DNA of 64,000 nucleotides, taken from assembly GCF_003353015.1 (NCBI RefSeq), contig NZ_QREM01000007.1, forward strand, positions 5,864 through 69,863, read 5' to 3'. How positions within the stretch are numbered: the first letter of the stretch is position 1; each line of letters starts with the position of its first letter. Source of the DNA: Xanthomonas arboricola. Its GTDB lineage: Bacteria; Pseudomonadota; Gammaproteobacteria; Xanthomonadales; Xanthomonadaceae. The position numbers were made by a program, and so were the translations under genes. Below the pieces are notes generated by a model. The model saw only the letters and a list, made by a program, of their open reading frames with translations. It was not told the origin of the DNA and ran no database searches. Positions 9,801 through 17,485 of the stretch are shown piece by piece.

Positions 9801-10904
9801 CTGCTCGCCACCGGCGGCGCGTTGTTCGCGTTCCAGCCCGGCCAGTTTCTGTTCGTGATTGTCCAGCGATTCGCGCCGCTGGCCTTCCTCGCCGGCCAAT
9901 CCGCGGTCCTGGCTGTCGAGCTCCTGCAGCCGCGTGTCCAGCAAGGCCAGACGCTGCTGTTCGCGGTAGCTGTCCACGCCCAGCTGCAGCTCGCGCAGCT
10001 CGCCGACGCTGTGGCGCAAGGCCATCAGCGCCGCATGGTGTTCGCGTGCCGGGCTCAGCGTTTCCACCTGCCGGCGTGCGGTGACCACTGCATGGTGTGC
10101 GCCGTCGAGTTCGGCGAAGTCTTCCACCAGCCGGTCGGCGGCCTCGAACGTGCGCGGCTCGTCCAGCATGAAGCCGCGCAGGAACACATTGAGATCGCCC
10201 AGGTTCTTGGCCGACTGGGTCTTGTGCAGCAGGCGCAACGCCATTTCGTTGCCGATGCCCAGCACGTGCCGGAAACGCTCCGCGTAGCCGGCGAAGCCGT
10301 CGAAATGCGCAACCTCCTCGCCCAGACGCGCCTTGAGCTTGCGCAGGTCCAGGTCGAAGCCATCCAGCTCGCTGGCCACATCGAAGCTGCGCGGCGCGAC
10401 CATGTAATGACGGCGCACATCGGCCGCGGCATTGCCGCTGCCGGCGATCCAGAACAGGCGAATCAGGCTGACCGTCTCGCCATGCGCGTTGCGGTACTCC
10501 AGCACCAGCGCCGACCAGGTGGCGCCCTTGCGCAGGTATTGGGTGGCGATTTCGCCCGAGGCGCTGTCCTGCTGATCGGCCCAGGCACCACGCACATACG
10601 ACACCAGGCTGCGATCGCGTCCACTGCGCTCGGCCTCGCGTGCGGCGGCGTTGAAGTCGACGATGCTGGGCGGGGTCAGCAGTGCCGACATCGCATCCAG
10701 CAGGGTCGACTTGCCCGACCCGGAGCGGCCGACGAACAGGAAGCCCTTCTCGGCGATCGGCACCTCGGTCAGGCCGTTGAACGTGCCCCAGTTGTGCACC
10801 TGCAGCCGCCGCATGCGGAACTGCTGCGCGCGCTGCTCGGCAAGCGAATCAGTGAACAGGGACGCGCCCGGCTGCGCCGGCGACAGGTTGGACTGGGAAT
10901 TCAT
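6819..10904 (-). CDS. mksB: SMC-like condensin ATPase MksB/JetC with an extended basic tail
   Basis: A 1361-residue protein. The N-terminus has an ATPase head with Walker A GRSGSGKST (residues 59-67). Long coiled coils flank a hinge region (about 500-640). The C-terminal head has the ABC-type signature KSGGQRQKL (about residue 1008) and Walker B VVLDEAFDKAD (about 1045). This is the MukB/MksB/JetC architecture, which loads on DNA and extrudes loops with the kleisin MksF and partner MksE encoded upstream. The head ends near residue 1117. A further 244 residues follow, first acidic and then strongly Lys/Ala/Pro/Ser-rich with repeated KPTAK, AKPAS and KAAKT steps like histone H1. No MksG/JetD (nuclease) gene is present nearby. 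The symbol is by family order F-E-B. Confidence 0.88.
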   Translation of the reverse strand: MNSQSNLSPAQPGASLFTDSLAEQRAQQFRMRRLQVHNWGTFNGLTEVPIAEKGFLFVGRSGSGKSTLLDAMSALLTPPSIVDFNAAAREAERSGRDRSLVSYVRGAWADQQDSASGEIATQYLRKGATWSALVLEYRNAHGETVSLIRLFWIAGSGNAAADVRRHYMVAPRSFDVASELDGFDLDLRKLKARLGEEVAHFDGFAGYAERFRHVLGIGNEMALRLLHKTQSAKNLGDLNVFLRGFMLDEPRTFEAADRLVEDFAELDGAHHAVVTARRQVETLSPAREHHAALMALRHSVGELRELQLGVDSYREQQRLALLDTRLQELDSQDRGLAGEEGQRRESLDNHEQKLAGLEREQRAAGGEQIEELERERARVERERDERLRRRAQIEQACRQLGTALAAGASGFAAQVEHAQTVLENGKHDASALDEAIAERMGARRDDERRFAEIRAELEALKRAPSSMPAPMQALRARLCEDTGIAEAALPFVGELVQVREDQAAWRGAIERVLSGFAQSLLVDERHYAQVSEWVNRTHIGTRLVYFRVRRNDALHARTPDARALPGKLQLREHAFTEWLRNELMRRFDYECVDNAAALRNADRAITREGQVKHPGDRYEKDDRHAVNDRKRWLLGHDNRDKLKVFEREAQTLAQRIAGCDADVAALRRQREQDQERQLAAHTLVERDWDEIDVGPKLQRLSDIDEQLQQLREGNSGLRALGQAIETARTLRDQAKRTYEDVRLERAQLARERVRLEQQHAACASRAGTAALTPTQLQGLRERLAALAPLSLDNLEAHFRVVERGLAEQLAESQGRDSRLSAQLLDCFRKYCQQWPEDSGDFTVSLASADDFLARLDRLESDGLPRHEHRFFDLLQTQSKNNLLALQRHTAEAHKGIKQRMDEVNASLEQVPFNRGTLLTIEVSDRRLGEVQDFQQQLRAVLSHQQTEDRALAEAQFSTLRALVARLGAQEPEARRWREQVLDVRLHVEFIGVELDAQTRTQVEIYRSGAGKSGGQRQKLATTCLAAALRYQLGGEDGELPRYCAVVLDEAFDKADNEFTALAMNIFENFGFQMVVATPLKSVMTLEPFIGGACFVEISGRHNSGVLLIEYDAQAQRLQLPERSRGDEAGAAVSEQTVGTAQPEDAAHAGHGQAPVDRVGAASGQEAAVVQDAPDQNDVAARAGKRASKVTPASASAVQDAPTPSQAAASNPRAGSGKSAAAKTAAGKAASAKLASAKPASKPASARRASPAASTPGKPATPTKAAKTPATTRVASRRTSASVKPTAKPTAKPNKAATTTAAPKTPASRPAVASKRASTALRGATKATAARGAARLAPAKTTVGKARPAPTRGSAGKPRGKR

Positions 10905-11320
10905 GGCTCACTCACCAAAAACGGGATGACGGGTAACGCTGAGGACGAAGCACATCACGCATGTTTGAAGCGGGGTGTTGGGTGGTGCGGGACAGGCGGT
11001 AGTGCGGTGGCCTGGCGGTGGTACGGGGACGGCCCTTCGCGGCCTGGGCCGCTCCTACGGGGGGTGATGCGCTGTCGACACTGGTAATGACGAGACCGAG
11101 TGCCATTCGATGGAGGGAAGCTGATGCCTCAGTGCAGCCCATGAAGAAATCACTCGCGTTCGACAGAGCGTGCCAGTTGCTGACTTTCTTCGTGCAACGC
11201 ATAACCACACATACTCCACACGTCACACGTCGGGCATCGCTATTGGCCGTACCCTCATCCGCCCTTCGGGCACCTTCTCCCGGTGGGAGAAGGGATTGGA
11301 CGTCCTGGATGCAGGCGACA
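10905..11320. other. Gap inside the mks series carrying a dispersed palindromic repeat
   Basis: About 415 bases separate mksE from mksB. A CCCTCTCCCG-family palindromic repeat lies at 11249-11294 and a partial GGCCGCTCCTACG half-element near 11047. The open frames here are low-complexity translations of those repeats and I see no gene. The repeat could attenuate or process the transcript between mksE and mksB. Confidence 0.6.
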
Positions 11321-12022
11321 TCACTCCGACACAACGTCTCCCTCGCGCAAGCCGCGGTACGCCACCACCAGGGCCTGCACGTCCTCGGCCGAGAACAACA
11401 GCTTCAGCACCGGCGAGACCTCGTAGCGCTCCTCGCTGCCGCGCAGGCGCGACAGCAACTGGTTGTCGCGCATCTTGCCGATCGCCGTCATCACCCGTCG
11501 CGCAAATCCGGCGCGGTCGGTGGACACGTTCTTCTCGTAGACCGACAGCGCCTCCACCAGCTGCGCCTCGTCCACCACCGCACGCTCGCCGCGCGTGTCG
11601 GCCTCGGCCAGTTGCTGGCGCAGGAACAGCAGCAGCACCGATTCGATGAAGGTCAGCGGCGCGCTGCGCAGCAGGGTCGGCGATTCCAGCTCGGCGGTGT
11701 CGGCCTGACGGGTGAAGGCCACCCCGCCCTCGCGGTCCAGCACCAGTTCCAGGAACAGCTCGCACAACACCTGGCGGATCGCCGCCTCGTTGCGCAGCAG
11801 CGCAGGCCACAGCGCACCGTGGCGTTGTGCGTCGATGCTGGGGCCGGCCAGCAGCTGGCACAGCGCGCGCCGTGCGTCGAACGGCAGCGTGCCGGTGTCG
11901 CCCAGGAACAGCTCGCCTTGCGGCTGTGCAGGCGATGGCTCCGGCAGCGGCGTGCGGCCGGCAGCGGCCGACGCGCCCGTGTCCTCGTCCGCATCCAGGC
12001 GGGTGTCCTCAGTCCAGTTCAT
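11321..12022 (-). CDS. mksE: MksE/JetB condensin subunit (DUF4194)
   Basis: A 233-residue protein. The N-terminal 35 residues are acidic and Pro/Ala-rich and probably disordered. The rest is a winged-helix MukE-like protein, including [18 protein letters not shown] and the conserved [20 protein letters not shown] region. MksE bridges the MksF kleisin to the MksB heads. Its ATG overlaps the end of mksF by 14 bases, which implies translational coupling. Length and order fit the MksF-MksE-MksB gene series. Confidence 0.88.
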   Translation of the reverse strand: MNWTEDTRLDADEDTGASAAAGRTPLPEPSPAQPQGELFLGDTGTLPFDARRALCQLLAGPSIDAQRHGALWPALLRNEAAIRQVLCELFLELVLDREGGVAFTRQADTAELESPTLLRSAPLTFIESVLLLFLRQQLAEADTRGERAVVDEAQLVEALSVYEKNVSTDRAGFARRVMTAIGKMRDNQLLSRLRGSEERYEVSPVLKLLFSAEDVQALVVAYRGLREGDVVSE

Positions 12023-13478
12023 TGCGTTTCTCCCGGGTGAACCACACCAGCGGAATGCGTGCGCGCCGCAGCGCGCCGTCGCCGCCTTCCCATTGCACCG
12101 TTTCCATCTGTCCGTCGATCACCACGCCGTGGCGGGGACCCAGCGACAGGTAGCCGATCACGCTGCCCAGGCCCTGCACGGCCGGGCGCTGCTGCAGCGC
12201 ATCGCCGATGGTCAGGCGCGGGCGTTGACCGAGCAGTTCGTGCAGGTCGCGGCGCAGGCTGCGCACGTCGATCTCCGATTGCGCGACCAGATCGCCCACG
12301 CTGTCGAGCGAGATGTCCGCCGCGTCGGCAGCCTGCACGCGGCCATCGACCTGGGTCAGGCGCGGGTCGTGCAGGCGCCATTGCGACAGCGAGCGCAGGC
12401 GGGCAGCGCTCAACGCCTGCGTGTAGCCGGTGGCGGTGGTGGCGTGCAGGCTGTCGCGCAGCTGCAGGGCTTCGCCCTGCGCCTGCCGGAGCAATTGATT
12501 GAGCCGGCGCTGCTCCAGATAGCCGCGGCTCTGCACGAAACCGCGCAGGCTGCGCGCGAAGTGCTGCATCACCGTGTGCACCTCGCCGCCGCGCTCCAGC
12601 AGCGTGCCGGTCAGCCCGCGCAGGAAGGCGCGCTCGCGCCGGTCCAGCTTGCGGGCGAAGCCGCGTGCCAGCAGCGCATCCAGCGCCTGATCGAGCTGGC
12701 TGCTTTGCTGGGTGTCGTTGAGCAGGCTCCAGAACGCCTCGAAGGTGCGCCCGGCCTCGCTGTCGGCGATCACGTCCACGCCGTTGAACAGCTGCTCCAG
12801 CACATCGCCGCGCGCGCCTTCGTCGTCGATGATGCGCTCGCGGAACTGGCGGTTGAGCTGTTCGAAATCGTCGCGGACGCGATGGAAATCCTCGGCCAGC
12901 TCGTCGGACAGATGGATCAGGTCGCGGGCGCGCTCCAGCGCGCGCTTGCCGTCGAGTGCGGCCACGCGGCCCGATGCCACGCGTTCGATCTCGGCATCGA
13001 TGCGCGCGCGTTCATCGCGCAAGGCGGCCAGGCGCAGCTCCGGATCGGCTTCGGTCTGCCCAGCCAGCTGCACCAGCTGCTGGATCACCAGCGACAGGCG
13101 GCTTTCGGTGGCGCTGCTGCTGCTCTCGCGCAGGCCGACAATGAAGCGGATGGCCTGGGTGGCCGCGCGCGACAACTCGTATTCTTCTTCGGCTGCGCCT
13201 TCGGGCAGGCGGCGTTCCAGCCAGCCCTGGGCCAGCCAATGCGCCAGATAGGCCTGCGCGGTGCGCGGCAACTCGCGCGAGAGTTCGTCGGCACGCAGCA
13301 CGTCGAGCTGGCGCTGCAGGCGCTCGTGCAGCACGCCCGCGGGCAGGCGGCGTTCGCCGTCCAGCAACACCGTCTGCAGCAGGCCGATCAGCTCCGGCGC
13401 GTGGTCGGCGGCCAGCAGTTTCCACACCGGCTGCTCGCGCAATTGGCGATAGCCGGCGATACGTGCCTGGTGCTTCAT
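12009..13478 (-). CDS. mksF: MksF/JetA kleisin subunit (DUF3375)
   Basis: A 489-residue, mostly helical protein with the DUF3375 N-terminal region ([20 protein letters not shown]), heptad-rich middle ([20 protein letters not shown]) and C-terminal winged-helix part ending near [15 protein letters not shown]. This is the kleisin-like subunit that closes the MksB ring. It starts 19 bases after folE and overlaps mksE. In defence (Wadjet) loci this gene is jetA and is followed by B, C and a JetD nuclease. Here D is absent, so the system more closely resembles the chromosomal MksBEF type. Confidence 0.88.
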   Translation of the reverse strand: MKHQARIAGYRQLREQPVWKLLAADHAPELIGLLQTVLLDGERRLPAGVLHERLQRQLDVLRADELSRELPRTAQAYLAHWLAQGWLERRLPEGAAEEEYELSRAATQAIRFIVGLRESSSSATESRLSLVIQQLVQLAGQTEADPELRLAALRDERARIDAEIERVASGRVAALDGKRALERARDLIHLSDELAEDFHRVRDDFEQLNRQFRERIIDDEGARGDVLEQLFNGVDVIADSEAGRTFEAFWSLLNDTQQSSQLDQALDALLARGFARKLDRRERAFLRGLTGTLLERGGEVHTVMQHFARSLRGFVQSRGYLEQRRLNQLLRQAQGEALQLRDSLHATTATGYTQALSAARLRSLSQWRLHDPRLTQVDGRVQAADAADISLDSVGDLVAQSEIDVRSLRRDLHELLGQRPRLTIGDALQQRPAVQGLGSVIGYLSLGPRHGVVIDGQMETVQWEGGDGALRRARIPLVWFTREKRNELD

Positions 13479-13497
13479 GGCGACGGCAACGGCTGCC

Positions 13498-14100
13498 TCA
13501 ACGCTTGCCGCCCACTTCGATGAACTGCAGGAATTCGGCGCGGGTGCGCGCGTCCTCGCGGAAGCTGCCCAGCATCTTGGAGGTCACCATGCTGACGCCG
13601 CGCTTGTGGATGCCGCGGGTGGTCATGCACTCGTGCGCGCCTTCCACCACCACGCCGACGCCGCGCGGCTGCAGCACGTCCTGGATGCACTGGGCGATCT
13701 GCGCGGTCATCTTTTCCTGCACCTGGAAGCGCCGCGCATAGCTTTCCACCACGCGTGCCAGCTTGCTGATGCCGACCACCTTGCCGCGCGGCAGGTAGCC
13801 CACGTGCACCTTGCCGATGATCGGCGCCATGTGGTGCTCGCAATGGCTTTCGTAGGAGATGTCGCGCAGCACGATCAGCTCGTCGTAGCCGGCCACCTCT
13901 TCGAAGGTGCGTTCCAGGTATTCGCGCGGTTCCTCGCGGTAGCCGCTGAACCAGTCGCCATAGGCTTCGGCGACCCGGCGCGGGGTATCCAGCAGGCCCT
14001 CGCGGGCCGGGTCTTCGCCGGCCCAGCGCAGCAGGGTGCGCACGGCATCTTCGGCCTGGGCCTGGGTGACGGGGGAATCGGGCTGGTCGGACTGGCTCAT
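13498..14100 (-). CDS. folE: GTP cyclohydrolase I
   Basis: A 200-residue enzyme that converts GTP to 7,8-dihydroneopterin triphosphate, the first step of folate (and pterin) synthesis. Visible family motifs include the zinc/GTP-site segments [15 protein letters not shown] (Cys and His ligands) and [18 protein letters not shown], and the late [11 protein letters not shown] (Cys ligand). Length is normal. I chose MSQSDQ as start; an ATG four codons upstream is less likely. It is followed after only 19 bases by mksF, so condensin expression may ride on the folE transcript. Confidence 0.95.
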   Translation of the reverse strand: MSQSDQPDSPVTQAQAEDAVRTLLRWAGEDPAREGLLDTPRRVAEAYGDWFSGYREEPREYLERTFEEVAGYDELIVLRDISYESHCEHHMAPIIGKVHVGYLPRGKVVGISKLARVVESYARRFQVQEKMTAQIAQCIQDVLQPRGVGVVVEGAHECMTTRGIHKRGVSMVTSKMLGSFREDARTRAEFLQFIEVGGKR

Positions 14101-14191
14101 GCGCAGGTGCACCCAAAGGGGGCGAGCATGGTACCCGAGGACGGGCCGGCCGCCCCAGTGGCGGTTGCGCCGGCTTGCGCGGGTTCAGTGA

Positions 14192-14226
14192 CTATTGATT
14201 CATTGTTGAATTGATAGCATCCTATC
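14192..14226 (+). promoter_or_regulatory. Imperfect palindromic operator upstream of marR
   Basis: CTATTGATTCA and TGAATTGATAG form 11-base arms with nine matching pairs around a TTGT centre (14192-14217). A second short repeat, GATAG/CTATC, follows to 14226. It ends four bases before the marR ATG. This is the size and position of a MarR autoregulatory site, so it is likely bound by the gene product to repress this efflux operon. Confidence 0.6.
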
Positions 14227-14230
14227 TATT

Positions 14231-14695
14231 ATGACGAACAGCGTTCCTTCCGCCCGTGCCCAGCTCAGCTCCGGCCTGCTGGTCGCCGCCCGCCAATGGC
14301 AGCGGCTGGCCGACCAGGCATTTGCCGACTTCGGGCTGTCCAGCGCCTGCACCGGGCCGTTGCTGATGGTCGGCCGCTCCGGCGGCGGCATCCGCCAGGT
14401 GGCGCTGGCCCAGCAGCTGGGCATGGAAGGCCCCTCGCTGGTGCGGCTGCTGGACAAGCTGGCCGCGCAGGGCCTGGTCCGGCGCGAGGCCGACAGCAGC
14501 GACCGCCGCGCCAACCAGCTGTGGCTCACCGACGCAGGCCAGGCGCTGGTCGGGCGCATCGAGGTCCGCCTGGATGCGCTGCGTGCGGAGGTGTTCGGCA
14601 CGCTCAGCGAGGCACAGGTGCAGGTGGTGCTGACGTTGTGGGAGCAGATCGCGCAGGCGCATGCGCGGCTGGGCCAGTCCGACCCGAGCGGCTGA
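14231..14695 (+). CDS. MarR family transcriptional regulator
   Basis: A 154-residue winged-helix protein. The DNA-binding core spans about residues 50-115, with IRQVALAQQLGMEGPSLVRL, a recognition helix, and the wing DSSDRRANQLWLTDAG, where the D-x-R-x3 pattern is typical of MarR proteins. The family usually represses an adjacent efflux or catabolic operon and releases on binding phenolic or aromatic acids. It is the first gene of a five-gene plus-strand series. The AT-rich palindrome just upstream is its probable operator. Confidence 0.9.
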   Translation: MTNSVPSARAQLSSGLLVAARQWQRLADQAFADFGLSSACTGPLLMVGRSGGGIRQVALAQQLGMEGPSLVRLLDKLAAQGLVRREADSSDRRANQLWLTDAGQALVGRIEVRLDALRAEVFGTLSEAQVQVVLTLWEQIAQAHARLGQSDPSG

Positions 14696-14898
14696 CGGAC
14701 CGCGGCAGGCGCCCGAGCGGCAGCGACCGACAGCGCGGAGGCACCGTCCCCCGTGCGTGGAGCGTGCCGGTTCCGCACTGGCCGCGCCGGCCTGGCGGCC
14801 ACGCAGCAGGTCTGTTGGTCGCCATGCGCGGTGAGTGTGCAAGGCGGCGTACCGGCGCTGCCCGGTGGTGTTTTTCTTTAGCGATGCAGGACGTCCCG

Positions 14899-15108
14899 AT
14901 GTACGGCGAATTCAGTCTCTACGGTGTGTTCGTTCCCACCTTGCTGGCGTTGATGACGCTGGCCTACCTGCTCAACAGCGCCATCGGCGCGCTGCTGACC
15001 CGGGCCGGCGCCTACCGGCACATCTGGCACCCGGCGCTGTTCAACCTGGCGCTGTACATCGCGCTGCTGGGTGGCCTGTTTTTCCTGACCCGTTGGATGC
15101 AATCGTGA
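14899..15108 (+). CDS. DUF1656 small membrane protein (AaeX-like)
   Basis: A 69-residue, two-span membrane protein (MYGEFSLYGVFVPTLL at the start, then a second hydrophobic segment LALYIALLGGLFFL). DUF1656/AaeX proteins accompany HlyD-type and FUSC-type components of aromatic carboxylic acid exporters; their precise role is unclear. The start is chosen because AGGA lies seven bases before this ATG; another ATG five codons earlier lacks such a signal. The stop overlaps the GTG start of the HlyD gene by four bases. Confidence 0.85.
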   Translation: MYGEFSLYGVFVPTLLALMTLAYLLNSAIGALLTRAGAYRHIWHPALFNLALYIALLGGLFFLTRWMQS

Positions 15109-16028
15109 AAAAGCTGATCAAGACCGCGGGGCCGGCGCTGCTGACCCTGGCGATGGTGGTGGTGGCTGCGGTGGTGCTGCAGCACCTGTGGCGGTATTAC
15201 ATGGAGGCCCCGTGGACGCGCGATGCGCACGTGGGCGCCGATGTGGTGCAGGTGGCGCCGGATGTGTCCGGGCTGGTGGAGCAGGTGGCGGTGGCCGACA
15301 ACCAGGCGGTGACGCGCGGCCAGCTGCTGTTCGTGGTGGACCGCGCGCGCTATGCGATCGCACTGGAACAGGCGCGCGCCGCGCTGGCCGAACGCCAGGC
15401 CACGCTGAGCCAGCTGCGCCGCGAGATCGCGCGCGACCGCAGCCTGCAGGACCTGGTGGCCGCCGAAGATGCCGAGGTGCGCCGCTCCAATGTGCAAAAG
15501 GCGCAGGCCGCCGTGGCCACCGCGCAGTCGGCGGTGGACCTGGCCCAGCTCAACCTGGAGCGCACGCAGGTGCGCAGCCCGGCCGACGGCCACATCAGCG
15601 ACCGCACCGTGCGCGTGGGCGATTACGTCAGTGCCGGGCGCCCGGTGGTGGCGGTGCTGGATACCGGCTCGTTCCGCGTCGATGGCTATTTCGAGGAGAC
15701 CCGCCTGCAGGGCGTGCATGCCGGCCAGCGCGTGGACGTGCACCTGATGGGCGAGCCGGCCACCTTGCACGGGCATGTGCAGAGCATCGCCGCCGGGATC
15801 GAGGACCGTTACCGCAGCGGCAGCGCCGGCGCCTTGCCCAACGTCACCCCGGCGTTCGACTGGGTGCGGCTGGCGCAGCGCATCCCGGTACGCATCGTGC
15901 TGGATCAGGTGCCGGCGCATGTGCAGCTGATCGCCGGGCGCACCGCCACCGTGAGCATCCTGCCGGACGCCGTGCGTGACGCTGCCGCCAACGCGCCTGC
16001 CCGCGTGCAGGCCAAGGCCGCGCCATGA
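15105..16028 (+). CDS. HlyD-family membrane fusion (periplasmic adaptor) protein
   Basis: A 307-residue adaptor starting at GTG. A single N-terminal membrane anchor (residues 8-30) is followed by the lipoyl-like motif VQVAPDVSGLVEQVAV, a helical hairpin rich in Ala/Gln/Arg, and a second lipoyl half VRSPADGHISDRTVRVGDYV. A beta-barrel domain completes it. This is the EmrA/AaeA type that links an inner-membrane transporter to an outer-membrane channel. It overlaps its upstream and downstream neighbours by four bases each, so all are made together. Confidence 0.92.
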   Translation: MKKLIKTAGPALLTLAMVVVAAVVLQHLWRYYMEAPWTRDAHVGADVVQVAPDVSGLVEQVAVADNQAVTRGQLLFVVDRARYAIALEQARAALAERQATLSQLRREIARDRSLQDLVAAEDAEVRRSNVQKAQAAVATAQSAVDLAQLNLERTQVRSPADGHISDRTVRVGDYVSAGRPVVAVLDTGSFRVDGYFEETRLQGVHAGQRVDVHLMGEPATLHGHVQSIAAGIEDRYRSGSAGALPNVTPAFDWVRLAQRIPVRIVLDQVPAHVQLIAGRTATVSILPDAVRDAAANAPARVQAKAAP

Positions 16029-17485
16029 ACCGCAGCGTCTTGCGTCCCCTGGGACTGGCCACGCTGCTGGCCGCATTGAGCGCATGCACCACGGTCGGCC
16101 CGAACTACGCCATGCCGGCGGAGTCGGCCTACCAGCGCCCAGCCGCCAACGCCGCGTTTGGCGACACCGGCGACGCCCAGGTGCAGGCCGGTGCGCCGCT
16201 GCCGGCACGCTGGTGGGCGCTGTATCAGGACCCGATGCTGGACGGCCTGATCGAACAGGCCTTGCGCGACAACGTCGAGCTGAAGGTGGCCGGTGCCAAC
16301 CTGCGCCGCGCCGCCGCGGTGTACGAACAGGCGCTGGACGCGGGCGGCTTCGATTACGAGGTGGAGGCCGGCGTCAGCCGCGCGCAGGTCTCGGCGCAGG
16401 CCTTCCTGCAGCAGGAAAAGCTGCCGGTGTTCAACCTGGCCGATGGCAAGCTCGGGGTGTCGTACCAGTTCGATCTGTTCGGCAAGCTGCAACGCGGCGC
16501 CGAGGCCGCGCAGGCCGATACGCAGGTCGCCCAGGCCGCGATCGATCTGGCGCGCGTCAACGTGGCCGCGCAGGTCGCCGGCAGCTACGTGGAGATCTGC
16601 CACGCCAACCATGAGCTGCACGTGGCCGAGCATTCGCTGCAGTTGCAGCAACGCAGCCGCGACATCACCCAGCGCCTGATCGCTGCCGGCCGCGGCACCC
16701 CGCCCGACCTGGCCCGCGCCACCGCACAGGTGGCGATGCTGGAAGCGGCGCTGCCGCCGCTGCGCGCGCGCCGCCAGGCCGCCGGGTATCAACTGGCCGC
16801 GCTGCTCGGCAAGACCCCCGGCGAGGTGCCGGCCGGCGTGGACAGCTGTGCGCACGCGCCGGCCTTGCAGCAACCGATTCCGATCGGCGACGGCCGCGCA
16901 CTGCTGGCGCGTCGCCCGGATGTGCGCCAGGCCGAACGCCGGCTGGCGGCAGCCACCGCGCGCATCGGCGTGGCCACTGCCGAGCTGTATCCGGACATCC
17001 GTCTGGGCGGTTCGATCGGCGCCACCGGCCTGCTGGCCGACGTCGGCGAGCCGGCCACGCATGCCTGGTCGTTCGGCCCGCTGATCTCGTGGACGCTGCC
17101 CTCCAGCGGCGCACGTGCGCGGGTGCGCGCCACCGAGGCCGGCGCCGACGCGGCGCTGGCGCAGTTCGACCACACCGTGCTGCAGGCGCTGCGCGAGGTG
17201 CAGACCAGCCTGTCGCGCTATGCGCATGACCTGGACCGCCTGCACCTGCTGGAGCAGGCGCAGCAACAGGCCGAGCTGGCGTCGGCGCAGAACCGGCGCC
17301 TGTACCAGGGCGGGCGCACGCCGTATCTGTCCAGCCTGGATGCCGAGCGCACGCTGGCCACCGCCGACATGACGCTGGCCAATGCGCAGGCGCAGGTCTC
17401 GCAGGATCAACTGCAGCTGTTCCTGGCATTGGGTGGCGGTTGGGAAGCGACCGCCGGCCGCACCGACGCCACGGCCGCGCGATGA
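16025..17485 (+). CDS. Outer-membrane efflux lipoprotein, NodT family
   Basis: A 486-residue TolC-like channel. The signal sequence ends in a lipobox LSAC (Cys near residue 20), so it is probably a lipoprotein. The two repeated outer-membrane-factor domains are visible, each with long Ala/Gln-rich helices, along with the typical WWALYQDPMLDGLIEQAL and RRPDVRQAERRLAAATARIG motifs. It supplies the exit duct for the HlyD adaptor and FUSC transporter next to it. Confidence 0.93.
   Translation: MNRSVLRPLGLATLLAALSACTTVGPNYAMPAESAYQRPAANAAFGDTGDAQVQAGAPLPARWWALYQDPMLDGLIEQALRDNVELKVAGANLRRAAAVYEQALDAGGFDYEVEAGVSRAQVSAQAFLQQEKLPVFNLADGKLGVSYQFDLFGKLQRGAEAAQADTQVAQAAIDLARVNVAAQVAGSYVEICHANHELHVAEHSLQLQQRSRDITQRLIAAGRGTPPDLARATAQVAMLEAALPPLRARRQAAGYQLAALLGKTPGEVPAGVDSCAHAPALQQPIPIGDGRALLARRPDVRQAERRLAAATARIGVATAELYPDIRLGGSIGATGLLADVGEPATHAWSFGPLISWTLPSSGARARVRATEAGADAALAQFDHTVLQALREVQTSLSRYAHDLDRLHLLEQAQQQAELASAQNRRLYQGGRTPYLSSLDAERTLATADMTLANAQAQVSQDQLQLFLALGGGWEATAGRTDATAAR

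Noticed and set aside
7947-11087. A plus-strand open frame of over 1000 codons opposite mksB
   Set aside because: It is the GC-rich antisense shadow of mksB; its translation has no domain and is Gln/Ala/Leu low complexity.
10912-11334. A 140-codon minus-strand frame between mksE and mksB
   Set aside because: It is largely translation of the palindromic repeat and has no homology-like motif or start signal.
6819-13478. Calling the locus a Wadjet anti-plasmid system
   Set aside because: The JetD/MksG nuclease that defines Wadjet is absent nearby; MksBEF condensin is the supportable name.
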